DNA of 64,000 nucleotides from Ancylothrix sp036704045 (GTDB taxonomy: Bacteria; Cyanobacteriota; Cyanobacteriia; Cyanobacteriales; Oscillatoriaceae), in the NCBI GenBank assembly GCA_036704045.1, contig DATNQM010000037.1:396090-460089 (forward strand), read 5' to 3'. Positions 54,412 to 63,599 of the stretch are shown piece after piece; position 1 is the stretch's first letter; every line of letters starts with the position of its first letter. A program made the translations under genes and the position numbers. Under the pieces are notes generated by a model. It did no database searches and had not been told where the DNA came from. It worked only from the letters and a program-made list of their open reading frames with translations.

Positions 54412-54628
54412 TATCAATAAATAAGAATAAAAGCACGAAGTAATTTAGTTTGAAATGTTTAAGGCAGCTTTTGGGGTGTCTTTCTTTTGTTCTATGTTTT
54501 TTATGGGTTTAGGGCTAATGGTTATGCCTTTTTATAAGGTAACTATCTGTCTGATGGGTGAGTTTTTTTAGTTGGAGTAGTTTTTATACTAAGGGTATTA
54601 CGGTTGTCATAAAAAGGAGAAAATTTTG

Positions 54629-54844
54629 ATGAATTTATTAATGGATGTGGCTGTAGAAACTTCTAATTTTCCGGTTTCTTTTACATTGGTTTATGTTGTT
54701 GGGTTTATTGCGGCTGTGACGCTTGGCTCGGTTGCTTGGTATAATTCAAAGCGTCCTGCCGGTTGGGAAGATAAGGAGCGTCCGGGTATTGTTCCTAAAG
54801 TTGATAAAGAGTCTACGCCTGGTATTGGTGAGCCTAGAAGTTAG
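54629..54844 (+). CDS. psb35: Photosystem II-associated small protein, Psb35-like
   Basis: A 71-residue protein with one TM helix (FTLVYVVGFIAAVTLGSVAWYN) followed by a conserved cytoplasmic segment SKRPAGWEDKERPGIVPKVDKE. I match this to Psb35, a small factor linked to PSII assembly and the high-light-inducible proteins. AAGGAGAAAATTTTG precedes ATG 54629; the TTG just before is not the start. Followed by a terminator, so it is probably a single-gene transcript. Confidence 0.72.
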   Translation: MNLLMDVAVETSNFPVSFTLVYVVGFIAAVTLGSVAWYNSKRPAGWEDKERPGIVPKVDKESTPGIGEPRS

Positions 54845-54884
54845 TTTTAAGTCGATTTGGTTTGTATCTGTTACTGGTATGTTG

Positions 54885-54919
54885 ACCTGTCATGCTGAGG
54901 GCTATGGCAGGTTTTTTTG
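54885..54919 (+). terminator. Terminator after psb35
   Basis: ACCTGTCAT (54885-54893) pairs with ATGGCAGGT (54904-54912, one G-U), followed by seven T. Confidence 0.85.
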
Positions 54920-55491
54920 TATATTAGGTAAAAAGAAGTAGGTTTGAGGGGGTTGTTAACTTGTTTGAAAAAATATTTACTGTCTCTGACGAGTTTTGTG
55001 ATGATTTTAGGCTGTAACTGGCTGCCTTTTTGTTAACAATTTAAAGTGTAAAAGGGTTTATCTGGCTGGCGATAAGAAGCTTTTTTATATTTATTTTATT
55101 TGAGCATTTATTAATGAATTTGTGAGAATTAGCTAAGGGATGAGAACCCAATTGTAGCGATTTTCTATGCAGTGGTAAGCAATTTGGTTAAAAATAAAAC
55201 CACAGACTTTAATAAAAGCTTGGGGCTTATTTTTACTCTGGGAACATTTTTGGGTGAAAGTTGAGTTGTTGCTGTGTTGGTTAGGCAAATAATTTTAAAT
55301 TAAGTTTTTCCCGTTTATTATTTAGCAAATTTTTCTTTTTTTGTCAATCACTTTGAAAAAGTGAAATTTTTCTGTTTTTAGAAAATGATTGGAATTTGGT
55401 AAAGAAAGCCTGTATAAAAGTAAAGGCGACTCTAAAATCATCCTCTCCTATACTATAAGCAGTCTGCTTGATCAAGGCTAACCAGATTTCT
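54920..55491. other. AT-rich intergenic region before the DUF1460 gene
   Basis: About 570 nt, very AT-rich, with no gene found. TATAAAAG near 55412 and TACTATAAG near 55451 are possible -10 elements for the next gene. Confidence 0.4.
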
Positions 55492-56487
55492 ATGAAAAAA
55501 CATCTAAGCTTGACTATCTTTGCTTTGCCAATTTCTTATGGAATGATGCTGAATTTTGCATCTCCTGCGAGGGTAGAACAAAAGCAAAACATTTTTGAAC
55601 ATAACCCAACATTTCAATATAAATTTAGCGCAAATATCATGCTAAATTTAGCCTCTGAGGGGCCGGTTGCTGAAAAAAACTCTCTTTCTCATGCCCAAGA
55701 TCAGGCGAAATTTGCAGGAATTATGAATTTTGCCCAAAAACAAAACTTATCGCAACGTTATTTGTCAGAAATTATGCAAGTTGTGGCTGATAAATTTGTG
55801 GGGGCTGAATATAAAGCCGGCCTCTTAGATGAATCTACAAAAGAAAATTTAGTGGTAAATTTAACGCAGTTTGATTGTGTGTTATTTGTGGAAACTGTCT
55901 TAGCTATCGCGCGGGGGGTGGCTGTACAAGATTATTCTTCTCAAACGTTTACTATTAATGTAAAAGAACAAAGGTATAGAAATGGAGAATTAAATGGTTA
56001 TTGCAGCCGGCTACATTATTTTTCAGAATGGATATCGGATAACGAAAAACGCGGAAACGTCACAAACATCACAGCAAATTTAGGTGGTGTTTATATGAAC
56101 AAAACCTTAAATTTTATGAGTAAGAATCGGCAAAGTTATCCTAAATTTGCAAACAATGAGGCCGAGTATCAGTGTGTGGTAAATATGGAAAATACTTTAA
56201 AAAATTTAAGTTTTAATTATATTCCTACCAATGAAATTCATAAAGTTTATAATCAATTACAACCTGGAGATATTATTGCCATTGCTACAAATATTGAGGG
56301 ATTGGATGTAACACACACCGGCCTAGTTTATCGCACAGCTAACGATGTTGGCTTAATTCATGCTTCCCCTAGTGGATCTGTAAAAGTTTCGCGTGATTTA
56401 GAAACATTTGTTAGCCAAGTTGAAGACTCTATAGGAATTGTTGTAGCGCGTCCAAAAGACCCTCGTTATGGAATTTATGGACAATAA
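55492..56487 (+). CDS. DUF1460 (NlpC/amidase-like) secreted protein
   Basis: A 331-residue exported protein from ATG 55492 with signal peptide (KKHLSLTIFALPISYGMMLNF). The rest matches the DUF1460 fold, an N-acetylmuramoyl-L-alanine amidase-like cysteine peptidase: active-site Cys in LTQFDCVLFVETVLAIARGV, NGYCSRLHYFSEWISDNE, and the catalytic His in VTHTGLVYR with HASPSGSVKVS. It should cleave peptidoglycan or peptide stems. An in-frame TTG at 55468 is not needed. First of three genes for secreted proteins on this strand. Confidence 0.9.
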   Translation: MKKHLSLTIFALPISYGMMLNFASPARVEQKQNIFEHNPTFQYKFSANIMLNLASEGPVAEKNSLSHAQDQAKFAGIMNFAQKQNLSQRYLSEIMQVVADKFVGAEYKAGLLDESTKENLVVNLTQFDCVLFVETVLAIARGVAVQDYSSQTFTINVKEQRYRNGELNGYCSRLHYFSEWISDNEKRGNVTNITANLGGVYMNKTLNFMSKNRQSYPKFANNEAEYQCVVNMENTLKNLSFNYIPTNEIHKVYNQLQPGDIIAIATNIEGLDVTHTGLVYRTANDVGLIHASPSGSVKVSRDLETFVSQVEDSIGIVVARPKDPRYGIYGQ

Positions 56488-56628
56488 AACTCTGAAACTG
56501 CGAACATGGGAAGTCTGCTATAAAAAAAATTGGTTTGTTTCGGAAATTGCTTGATACAGAAATGTAGTTGACAATGTAGGAAGTAAAATTTGCTTACCAT
56601 GAGGCATAAGAATCAAAGGAATAAGGTT

Positions 56629-57015
56629 ATGACCAAATTTGTTAATATCACAGGCTTAATGATAGCAATTAGTGCAGTTTTAATCGCGTCACAAATTGGG
56701 CCGGTGTCAGCGAAAGAAGACTTAGTATCGGGTGTTATAGTCGCGCAGAGAACAATTAATATAGAAACTAAAATAGATGCCTACGCAGACCGAATTTTTT
56801 TTGAAAGACATCCCGAACTTGCCGGTAGTAAAATTCGACCTGGTGAAAGAAGTTTAGCACGAGAATGGCAAGAAATAAGACAGTGTGAAGCGGTGGTCGA
56901 TTACATTTTTTATGAACGCCATCCTGAATTAGCCGGCCGAAGAATTCAGCGCAATGAAACATATTTAGCTGAAGAATGGACAGAAATCTACGATAGTGTA
57001 AGTGGTTGTCAGTGA
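56629..57015 (+). CDS. Small secreted protein with two ERHPEL repeats
   Basis: A 128-residue product from ATG 56629, set by AAAGGA 8 nt upstream (in-frame ATG 56599 would spoil the signal peptide). Signal peptide to about residue 28 (GPVSA). Two repeats of about 34 residues follow, each with D-x-IF-ERHPELAG--I---E--LA-EW-EI and each probably two helices. One Cys stands at the start of repeat 2 and one at the end (SGCQ), possibly a disulfide. I do not recognise a named family. Ten nt before the next gene. Confidence 0.75.
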   Translation: MTKFVNITGLMIAISAVLIASQIGPVSAKEDLVSGVIVAQRTINIETKIDAYADRIFFERHPELAGSKIRPGERSLAREWQEIRQCEAVVDYIFYERHPELAGRRIQRNETYLAEEWTEIYDSVSGCQ

Positions 57016-57025
57016 GAATTTTTTT

Positions 57026-57583
57026 ATGTCTCAAAAACCAAAAAAAATCTCTTGGCTAGCTGTATTTATGCTGACATTAATAACAATTTTTGGGAGTGGA
57101 ATGTGGCCAGCAGGTGGACAGGCAAAGCTTACAAATCAATCAAAACTATATCTCAAGAACCTCGGTCCGGTTGCTATTGGGATGACAATAGATCAGGCAT
57201 CAAAAGCATCAGGATATCGCTTAGTTTCTAGTGGGGATGGAATGAGTTGCTATTATGTCACACCAGAAAAAGGGCCACAAGATGTAGGGTTTATGATTAC
57301 AGGAGGTCGTATTTCCAGAATTGATATTTGGAAAGAAAGCTTAATTACGACTGCTAGCAGTGTAAAAGTCGGCGATACTGAAGGAAAAGTTAAATCAATT
57401 TATGGGGCTAAAATTAAAGTTACGCCGCATAAATATGTCCAGGGTGGGCATTATTTAACTTTTATACCTCAAGATGCGGTAGATCGCAATCTTAGACTGA
57501 TTTTTGAGACAGATGATAAGCGAGTGACAATGTTTAGATCAGGAAAAATTCCCGAAGTTGAGTTTGTTGAGGGATGCGCTTAG
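57026..57583 (+). CDS. Secreted protein with SmpA/BLIP-like motif, unknown role
   Basis: A 185-residue product from ATG 57026, with an N-terminal signal or anchor helix (LAVFMLTLITIFGSGMWPAGGQA). The first part of the mature protein (VAIGMTIDQASKASGYRL) has the G-M-T-x-x-x-A motif of SmpA/OmlA/BLIP-fold domains, with one Cys near YYV and a second near the end (EGCA). Likely a periplasmic binding or assembly protein. Separated from the ERHPEL-repeat gene by 10 nt, so co-translated with it. Confidence 0.75.
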   Translation: MSQKPKKISWLAVFMLTLITIFGSGMWPAGGQAKLTNQSKLYLKNLGPVAIGMTIDQASKASGYRLVSSGDGMSCYYVTPEKGPQDVGFMITGGRISRIDIWKESLITTASSVKVGDTEGKVKSIYGAKIKVTPHKYVQGGHYLTFIPQDAVDRNLRLIFETDDKRVTMFRSGKIPEVEFVEGCA

Positions 57584-57620
57584 TTGTAGTTGGGTGCGTT
57601 AACATCGCACCCTATTTATT

Positions 57621-58985
57621 TTAATTTAAAACCTCATTACTTGAAGTTTTATTTTTCCGTTCAGCATTGGGTGTTAATTCTGCCGGCGAGGTAGAAACAG
57701 CCCCCCAATTTGTTAACAAACTTTTTAAAAATATCTCTTGTTCATTGCGGAAACCCTCTTGATTTTCTCCGGTATTCATAATAGCAACCCATACTGTTTC
57801 TAATTCTTTAGTAGGCATGGCACCGGCCAACGAACTAACACGATTTAAAGTACCAGTTTTAATTACCATTTGTGCAGGTAAAGGCCGACTTTCTAAGACA
57901 CCTACATCTTTGCCGGTGATAGAAAAAATATCAGCAATAGTCATATTATAAGGCTTAAGATATTGCTCAATTGCCTTAAAAATACCAACAGCAGCGCGAG
58001 GAGAAATACGGTTTTCTTCGCCTAAACCTGACCCATTTATAAGCTGAATTTCTGCCGTAGGAACACCCGCAGCTTCAGCAGTTTTTTGTGACACAGCTTT
58101 TGCCCCTCCCACCGCATCAGCTAACATTTCTGCCATCAAATTATTACTATACATATTCATTTTTTTGAGCAATTCTGCAACAGGGAAAGAATAATGACGA
58201 ATCAGCGGTTTTACCGATGACGGTGGTGTTGCAACAACCTGAACAGTTCCATTTATAACAACTTCTGGTTTAGGAGTTCCTGGGGGTAAAGTTTGATATT
58301 GATCTTCAGCTTCCGCCGGCCAATTTTTGTTATTTAAAGCTTCTTTCAAAAAATTACCAGATGTCTCAGGTTTCGTTTCAAAATTCATATAAAACTTACC
58401 GACAATTACCAAATTTCCTTTTACCTGCTTAATACCTTTTTCGTTTAAAATATTTCCAATAGCCATAGCTTCTTCCCAAACAAAAAAGGGATCTTCGCCA
58501 CCTTGAATAACTAAATCTCCTTGTAAAACTCCATTCTCAATAGGGCCGGTAGTTCCAATTTCTGTGATAAATTGTTTATCGGGCCCATAGGTTTGCAAAA
58601 CAGCCAGAGAAGTTGCAGCTTTTGTAACAGAAGCAGCCGGTAAAGCTAGGGTTCCTTGATGGTTAGCTAGTAATACATCATTGGCTTCTATCCACACACC
58701 TTGTCCAGTTTTTAAAAAACCTTGTTCACTTAGTTTATTAACATAATTTTCGACTTTTTTATTAGTTTCAGATTGCGGATTTTCTGGCGATAATGCTACT
58801 ACTGGTTTAATCTGATTTTTTGGGGCATAATTTTCATCATTTATTAGACTTTCTGCCTTATTTTCAGAAATTTTAGGCCCCTCCGAATTTGGAGACAGAG
58901 TGGTTTTTGGTGTAGGTGAACACCCATTTACTAACCCAAATAAAGCAAGAGACAAAACAAAAATGAAACGATCAGTTTTTAGCAT
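57621..58985 (-). CDS. D-Ala-D-Ala carboxypeptidase, PBP4 (S13) family lipoprotein
   Basis: A 454-residue penicillin-binding protein. The N-terminus is a lipoprotein-like signal (LFGLVNGC, Cys22). A low-complexity linker is followed by the S13 catalytic domain: SxxK in LPAASVTKAATSLA, SxN in MYSNNLMAEML, and KTG in VIKTGTLNRVSSLAG. The domain II insert is shorter than in E. coli DacB. It trims peptidoglycan stem peptides outside the membrane. Confidence 0.92.
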   Translation of the reverse strand: MLKTDRFIFVLSLALFGLVNGCSPTPKTTLSPNSEGPKISENKAESLINDENYAPKNQIKPVVALSPENPQSETNKKVENYVNKLSEQGFLKTGQGVWIEANDVLLANHQGTLALPAASVTKAATSLAVLQTYGPDKQFITEIGTTGPIENGVLQGDLVIQGGEDPFFVWEEAMAIGNILNEKGIKQVKGNLVIVGKFYMNFETKPETSGNFLKEALNNKNWPAEAEDQYQTLPPGTPKPEVVINGTVQVVATPPSSVKPLIRHYSFPVAELLKKMNMYSNNLMAEMLADAVGGAKAVSQKTAEAAGVPTAEIQLINGSGLGEENRISPRAAVGIFKAIEQYLKPYNMTIADIFSITGKDVGVLESRPLPAQMVIKTGTLNRVSSLAGAMPTKELETVWVAIMNTGENQEGFRNEQEIFLKSLLTNWGAVSTSPAELTPNAERKNKTSSNEVLN

Positions 58986-59165
58986 AAGTAAGTAGAGGAA
59001 AAAACTTAACAGCCATCAACAGTATCTCTTATTTTAATAAAATTGACACAAAATAAGTAAAAATAATGACTATCCCTTACCCAGATTCGGCTACAATAAA
59101 CAACATCGTAAGTATAAATTGCCTAACAATACCCACTTTTCAATCATACAAAACCCAAAATATAT

Positions 59166-61529
59166 ATGTCAATTAACCAATCAACAATCATTAGTCAAAA
59201 TCCTTATTTAGAAGCAACCTATCAAGGACAAATAATCAAGCTACACCTTACAAAAAACCAGCATATTCTAGGAAGAGATCCACAGAAATCAGACTTAATT
59301 CTTCCGCCAGAATGGAGAGTTATTTCTAGTTGTCATGCTATCCTCAAAAAAATTGGTGATGAATATTGTATTTATGATGGAGACGGACAACAACCTAGCA
59401 CCAATGGTTTATTACTAGACCGCACTCGAATTACCCCTGTTGAAGGTCAATTTCTTAAAGATGGAATACAAATTCGTATTGGTCAAGACCCGCAAAACCA
59501 GGTTATTTTAACCTATTATAATCCTCAACGTCCCCAAATTATAAACCAACCCCAAAAACGCTCAATTTCTTTAAAAAATATCACCGTTTTACTAGGTCGT
59601 GATCCTCATGCTTCCTTGCAATTAGATTCTCCCATTGTCTCACGCCGACACGCCACAATTCAACCGACAAATCAAGGCAAATACCTCTTACAAGATACCA
59701 GCGCAAACGGTGTTTTTGTTAACGATAAAAAAGTCAATAATTCAATTATTTTACCTGATAATTCCACGCTTCGTATTGGCCCATTTACATTATTTTTGCG
59801 CGGCGATTTATTAGAAGTTTTAGATCAAGGCAATCAAATACGTTTAGATGCTGAAAGTTTAATCATCCAAAAACGCTTAGAAAACATCACATTAGCCATA
59901 GAACCAGGTCAATTTGTTGCCTTGGTGGGGGGGAGTGGTGCAGGTAAATCAACCCTGATGCGAACTCTATTAGGCATAGAACAAACAGTGGGAGGAAAAG
60001 TATATTTAAATGGTGATGATTTGCGTAAAAACTTTAACATTTACCGTACCCAAATTGGCTATGTACCCCAAGACGATATTATTCACCAAGACTTAACAGT
60101 AAGCGAGGTATTAACTTATGCTGCAAAATTGCGCTTACCACCCGATACAGACGTGCGGCAAATTGTCCAAAAAACCCTAGAAGATATTGAAATGACCCAC
60201 CGCCAAAAAGCCTTAGTAAAAGAACTCAGTGGCGGTCAAAGAAAACGAGTTAGTATTGGCGTAGAATTACTCGCAGATCCCAAACTATTCTTTTTAGATG
60301 AACCCACATCAGGACTCGATCCAGGTTTGGATAAAAAGATGATGTTGCTATTAAGAAAACTAGCAAACCAAGGCCGGACAATTGTCTTAGTTACCCACGC
60401 AACTGCCAATATTAAACTATGTGACAGAGTTGTATTTTTAGGACGTGGCGGACACTTATGTTACTTTGGCCCGCCGCAAGAAGCCTTTGATTTTTTTGAA
60501 ATCAAAAATGACGATTTTGCTGATATTTATAATAAGCTTGAAGAAAGCGAAAAAGCACCATTATCTTATGCAGCTAAATTTCATCAATCGCCTTTATACC
60601 AAAAATATATAGAAAACCACCTCAGCCGGCCTGGTAGCAACTCCCCCCATACTGCCTCAATTCCTAAACAAGTACAACCGTTATTTTTTCAACAATTAAC
60701 ATTACTTTCGCAGCGATATTTTCAGCTAATTTCAAGAGATAAAGTTAATATCGGTTTAGCTTTATTTACCGCCCCAATAGGCATTAGTTTAATCACCTTG
60801 GCAATTAAAGATAAAAATCCCCTAATTTTAGGAGAAGAACCCGATCCTACCCTTGCACCTTTAGCATTGCGAGTCTTATTTGTCTTTACCTGTGCAGCAA
60901 TTTGGGTAGGGTTATCAACTTCTTTGCAAGAAATTGTTAAAGAAGCCGCAATTTATGTTAGAGAACGCTTAGTTAATTTGGGGTTATTTGCTTATTTAGG
61001 TTCCAAAGTTTTAATTTTGGCAGGGTTGGCAATTCTTCAAGCGTTGCTGATGTCATTGGTAATTTTAATCGGCTTTAAATCTCCCACATTAGAGTTAATT
61101 TCTTGGCCGGTGGGTGTAACAATAACCACCTTTTTAACCTTGTTTACTTGTATGAGTTTAGGGTTGATGGTTTCGGCGTTGGTAAAAAATGCTTCTCAAG
61201 CAAATAGTGCGCTTCCTTTATTATTACTTCCCCAGATTATTTTTTCGGGGGTTTTATTTAAAATGGAAGGCGCAGCGAGTTATATTTCTTGGTTAATGTT
61301 GAGCCGGTGGTCTGTTGGTGCCTATGGTGCTTTAGTTAATGTGAATGCTATGGTGCCGGAGCCTACTAAATTACCCGATGGTAGCACAATTCCCCTGCCT
61401 TTTGAAGCCACAGCGGTTTATGAGCCAACTTGGGGAAATTTAACTTTAAATTGGGGTATTTTGTGTTTGCATAGCGCCCTTTATTTAGCCGTGACTTGGT
61501 GGGTGCAAAAACGCAAAGATATTTTTTAG
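59166..61529 (+). CDS. FHA-domain ABC transporter (ABCG-type half transporter)
   Basis: A 787-residue fusion of two FHA domains (about 25-115 and 135-215: HILGRDPQKSDLIL, VISSCHAIL; VLLGRDPHAS, VSRRHATIQ, SANGVFVND), an ABCG-like ATPase (about 230-470; Walker A GGSGAGKSTLM, signature ELSGGQRKRVSIGVELL, Walker B LFFLDEPTSGLD) and an ABC2 membrane domain with six TM helices (about 540-780). The FHA domains bind phosphothreonine, so control by Ser/Thr kinases is expected. Substrate unknown. Confidence 0.94.
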   Translation: MSINQSTIISQNPYLEATYQGQIIKLHLTKNQHILGRDPQKSDLILPPEWRVISSCHAILKKIGDEYCIYDGDGQQPSTNGLLLDRTRITPVEGQFLKDGIQIRIGQDPQNQVILTYYNPQRPQIINQPQKRSISLKNITVLLGRDPHASLQLDSPIVSRRHATIQPTNQGKYLLQDTSANGVFVNDKKVNNSIILPDNSTLRIGPFTLFLRGDLLEVLDQGNQIRLDAESLIIQKRLENITLAIEPGQFVALVGGSGAGKSTLMRTLLGIEQTVGGKVYLNGDDLRKNFNIYRTQIGYVPQDDIIHQDLTVSEVLTYAAKLRLPPDTDVRQIVQKTLEDIEMTHRQKALVKELSGGQRKRVSIGVELLADPKLFFLDEPTSGLDPGLDKKMMLLLRKLANQGRTIVLVTHATANIKLCDRVVFLGRGGHLCYFGPPQEAFDFFEIKNDDFADIYNKLEESEKAPLSYAAKFHQSPLYQKYIENHLSRPGSNSPHTASIPKQVQPLFFQQLTLLSQRYFQLISRDKVNIGLALFTAPIGISLITLAIKDKNPLILGEEPDPTLAPLALRVLFVFTCAAIWVGLSTSLQEIVKEAAIYVRERLVNLGLFAYLGSKVLILAGLAILQALLMSLVILIGFKSPTLELISWPVGVTITTFLTLFTCMSLGLMVSALVKNASQANSALPLLLLPQIIFSGVLFKMEGAASYISWLMLSRWSVGAYGALVNVNAMVPEPTKLPDGSTIPLPFEATAVYEPTWGNLTLNWGILCLHSALYLAVTWWVQKRKDIF

Positions 61530-61578
61530 AAGTAGAGACATGGCGGTGGTGTGTCCCTACTTTTCAGGATAAAATTAT

Positions 61579-62283
61579 CTAAGCAGCTTTTTGGTAATTC
61601 CAAAATTGCGCTACTCGTTGTTGCCACCGGCCCCAATATTTTATCACTTCATCAGGAGCAAATAATCTCACTACTGCTTGGTTAGGAGTTGCTTGAATCA
61701 CCAAAGTATGTTGGATTCTTAACCCGTATTGCCGGTTTACTGCGCCACAATAAGCAGATAATTGTAAAGGTGTTTCCTCGTAAATTGGTTTGAACCGATC
61801 TGGAAATTTAAACTCAATTATGCAAGGAGTTCCTCGGTAACTGGCAACACAGTCAAGTCTGCCGGCGAAACCTTCGTAATAGTGAAAAACATAGCTTTCA
61901 ACTAATTTGATGTCGTGGATATCTTCTAACACCGGCATCAGATGTTCCCAATGGGGTTTAATCAATTCAGGGCAAAGAACTTTCTCACCATTAAAATACT
62001 TTTCTAAATGCCGGTGTCCGATTTTTCCTCGTTGTTTGGCTGTGCAACTAATTCGGGTAGCTTCGGTTGATCCGACATCACAGCGCCAGTTTGCCAGTTT
62101 CGCTTTTTTCTTCGCTTTTTCCTCTGCGGTTTTTGTGGCTTCAATAATTGAGGTGAAACTGGGTAGGCGATTCCCTCGACAATCAACGAGATAGCTAATG
62201 CCATTTTCGCGCATAGATTTAGCATCGTGCCGGTGTAGGGGTTGATTTGACCAAAAGTTTCCGTTAGTAGATGTTTGGCTCAT
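61579..62283 (-). CDS. PD-(D/E)XK nuclease family protein
   Basis: A 234-residue protein from ATG 62283 (the longer frame to 62364 adds an unlikely N-terminus). Motifs of the RecB/Cas4/MGME1-like exonuclease group: AKQRGKIGHRHLEKYF near the front, GRLDCVASYRGTPCIIEFKF (active-site D and E-x-K), and TPLQLSAYCGAVNRQYG with the trailing Gln/Tyr. Likely a DNA exonuclease. Divergent from the wHTH-NTPase gene. Confidence 0.85.
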   Translation of the reverse strand: MSQTSTNGNFWSNQPLHRHDAKSMRENGISYLVDCRGNRLPSFTSIIEATKTAEEKAKKKAKLANWRCDVGSTEATRISCTAKQRGKIGHRHLEKYFNGEKVLCPELIKPHWEHLMPVLEDIHDIKLVESYVFHYYEGFAGRLDCVASYRGTPCIIEFKFPDRFKPIYEETPLQLSAYCGAVNRQYGLRIQHTLVIQATPNQAVVRLFAPDEVIKYWGRWQQRVAQFWNYQKAA

Positions 62284-62464
62284 AATTCTTTTAAATCCAT
62301 TTTTGGGTGACAAAATTATGATGACTTGGCTCTCTATAATTGTCAGTACGGGAAAAGTAGGCATTTTAAGAAAATTCGTTTGTAGGTAAAAGTAGGTTAA
62401 TGTAGGTAAACGTAGTCTCTTTCGCTTAGTTGAGACGCATAAAATTGAGGAGGTAAAGTAAATA

Positions 62465-63553
62465 ATGGAAGCTGAAGTTGCCTTTTATTTTATTAACGAC
62501 CTATTGATGCAAAAAAATCAAAGGAGCTTGAATGAGTACGAAAAAGATGTATTTTTGGGAATTTGGAACAATGAGACTTATCAAGAAATTAGCGAGTTCA
62601 CACACCGAGATTTTCAAACTGTGAAAGAGACTGGTAGCAAATTATTTAAGAAAATTCATCAAGTATTAGGCATACAAGTTAAGAAAAACAGCTTCAAGCC
62701 GGCAATCGAGTCTTTATGGCAAAAGCACTCACAAAAAAATTCTAGTCCTCCAGAATTAGATGACAAAATTAGCAATTCCTCAAGCCTAGAAACGCCTTCT
62801 CACTCTTCTCAATTAAATTTCGGCAATAATTGGGCATTTAAGAATAGTAATTCTAACCCCTTTATTCCTCCAACTGGCATGGTAGACAATCCCGAACTAT
62901 TTTTTAACCACCCCCAACTACTTAACCAAATATTTGAAATTATTAACAGCGGTGTAAATGTAGCTTTAATAGGAGAAGAAGGCACCGGCAAATCTACTCT
63001 ACTATCAGCAACTTGTCGGCTTTCAAAAGCTAACCTGTTATCGCCTCGCCAGCCGGTTTATCTCGATTTATACGGAATAGATGATGAAGATGATTTTTAC
63101 AGGGATTTATGTAAAGAAATAGGTATTCCTCAAAGCAGCGGATCTACCCTCCGTCGTGCTTTGAAACCTCATAAGTTGTTGCTAGTTATGGACAATGTGG
63201 ATAAAATGCAAAGATTTAGTTTGGAAACACGCGAACAGTTACGCAGTTTATCTGAGGGAAGTCAAGCATCTTTAAAAGTGGTTGTAGCTGCCAGTGAACC
63301 GCTAGACAAACTTTTTAACGACCAAAAAGCATCCCCTTTTTCTGGAATTTTCATACAAGTAGATATAAATTATTGGGATGAAAACACCATTGGCACTTTT
63401 ATAAAAAGCCGTCTTGATAAAACAGCAGTATGTTTTAGCGATGAAGAAATCGCAAACATAGTCATAGAAAGTGTCGGCCATCCCCGCCGCCTGATGCAGC
63501 TTTGTTATGAAACCTTTTCTCGATATATGGAGCCGATACATGAGCCAAGATAA
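62465..63553 (+). CDS. wHTH-NTPase (vWA-MoxR-associated-like, STAND/AAA type)
   Basis: A 362-residue protein. Residues 1-85 (SLNEYEKDVFLGIWNNETYQ, then KETGSKLFKKIHQVLG) match the N-terminal winged-HTH of cyanobacterial vWA-MoxR-associated and NACHT-type proteins. After a Ser/Asn-rich linker (85-140) comes a P-loop NTPase: Walker A GEEGTGKST (170-178) and Walker B LLLVMDNVD (238-246), a sensor region VVVAASEP, and a C-terminal lid ending GHPRRLMQLCYETFSRY. GGAGG precedes ATG 62465. The stop overlaps the start of the next gene by 14 nt, so the two are translationally coupled. Confidence 0.88.
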   Translation: MEAEVAFYFINDLLMQKNQRSLNEYEKDVFLGIWNNETYQEISEFTHRDFQTVKETGSKLFKKIHQVLGIQVKKNSFKPAIESLWQKHSQKNSSPPELDDKISNSSSLETPSHSSQLNFGNNWAFKNSNSNPFIPPTGMVDNPELFFNHPQLLNQIFEIINSGVNVALIGEEGTGKSTLLSATCRLSKANLLSPRQPVYLDLYGIDDEDDFYRDLCKEIGIPQSSGSTLRRALKPHKLLLVMDNVDKMQRFSLETREQLRSLSEGSQASLKVVVAASEPLDKLFNDQKASPFSGIFIQVDINYWDENTIGTFIKSRLDKTAVCFSDEEIANIVIESVGHPRRLMQLCYETFSRYMEPIHEPR

Positions 63554-63599
63554 AAGCCCCATTCCCCACATGAGCCAAGATAAAAGCCCCATTCCCCGT
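63540..63599. repeat. Perfect 30-bp tandem duplication at the gene overlap
   Basis: The block 63540-63569 is repeated at 63570-63599 with a difference only at the last bases (CAC against CGT). Each copy holds an ATG start and the TAA that ends the upstream frame. Confidence 0.9.
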
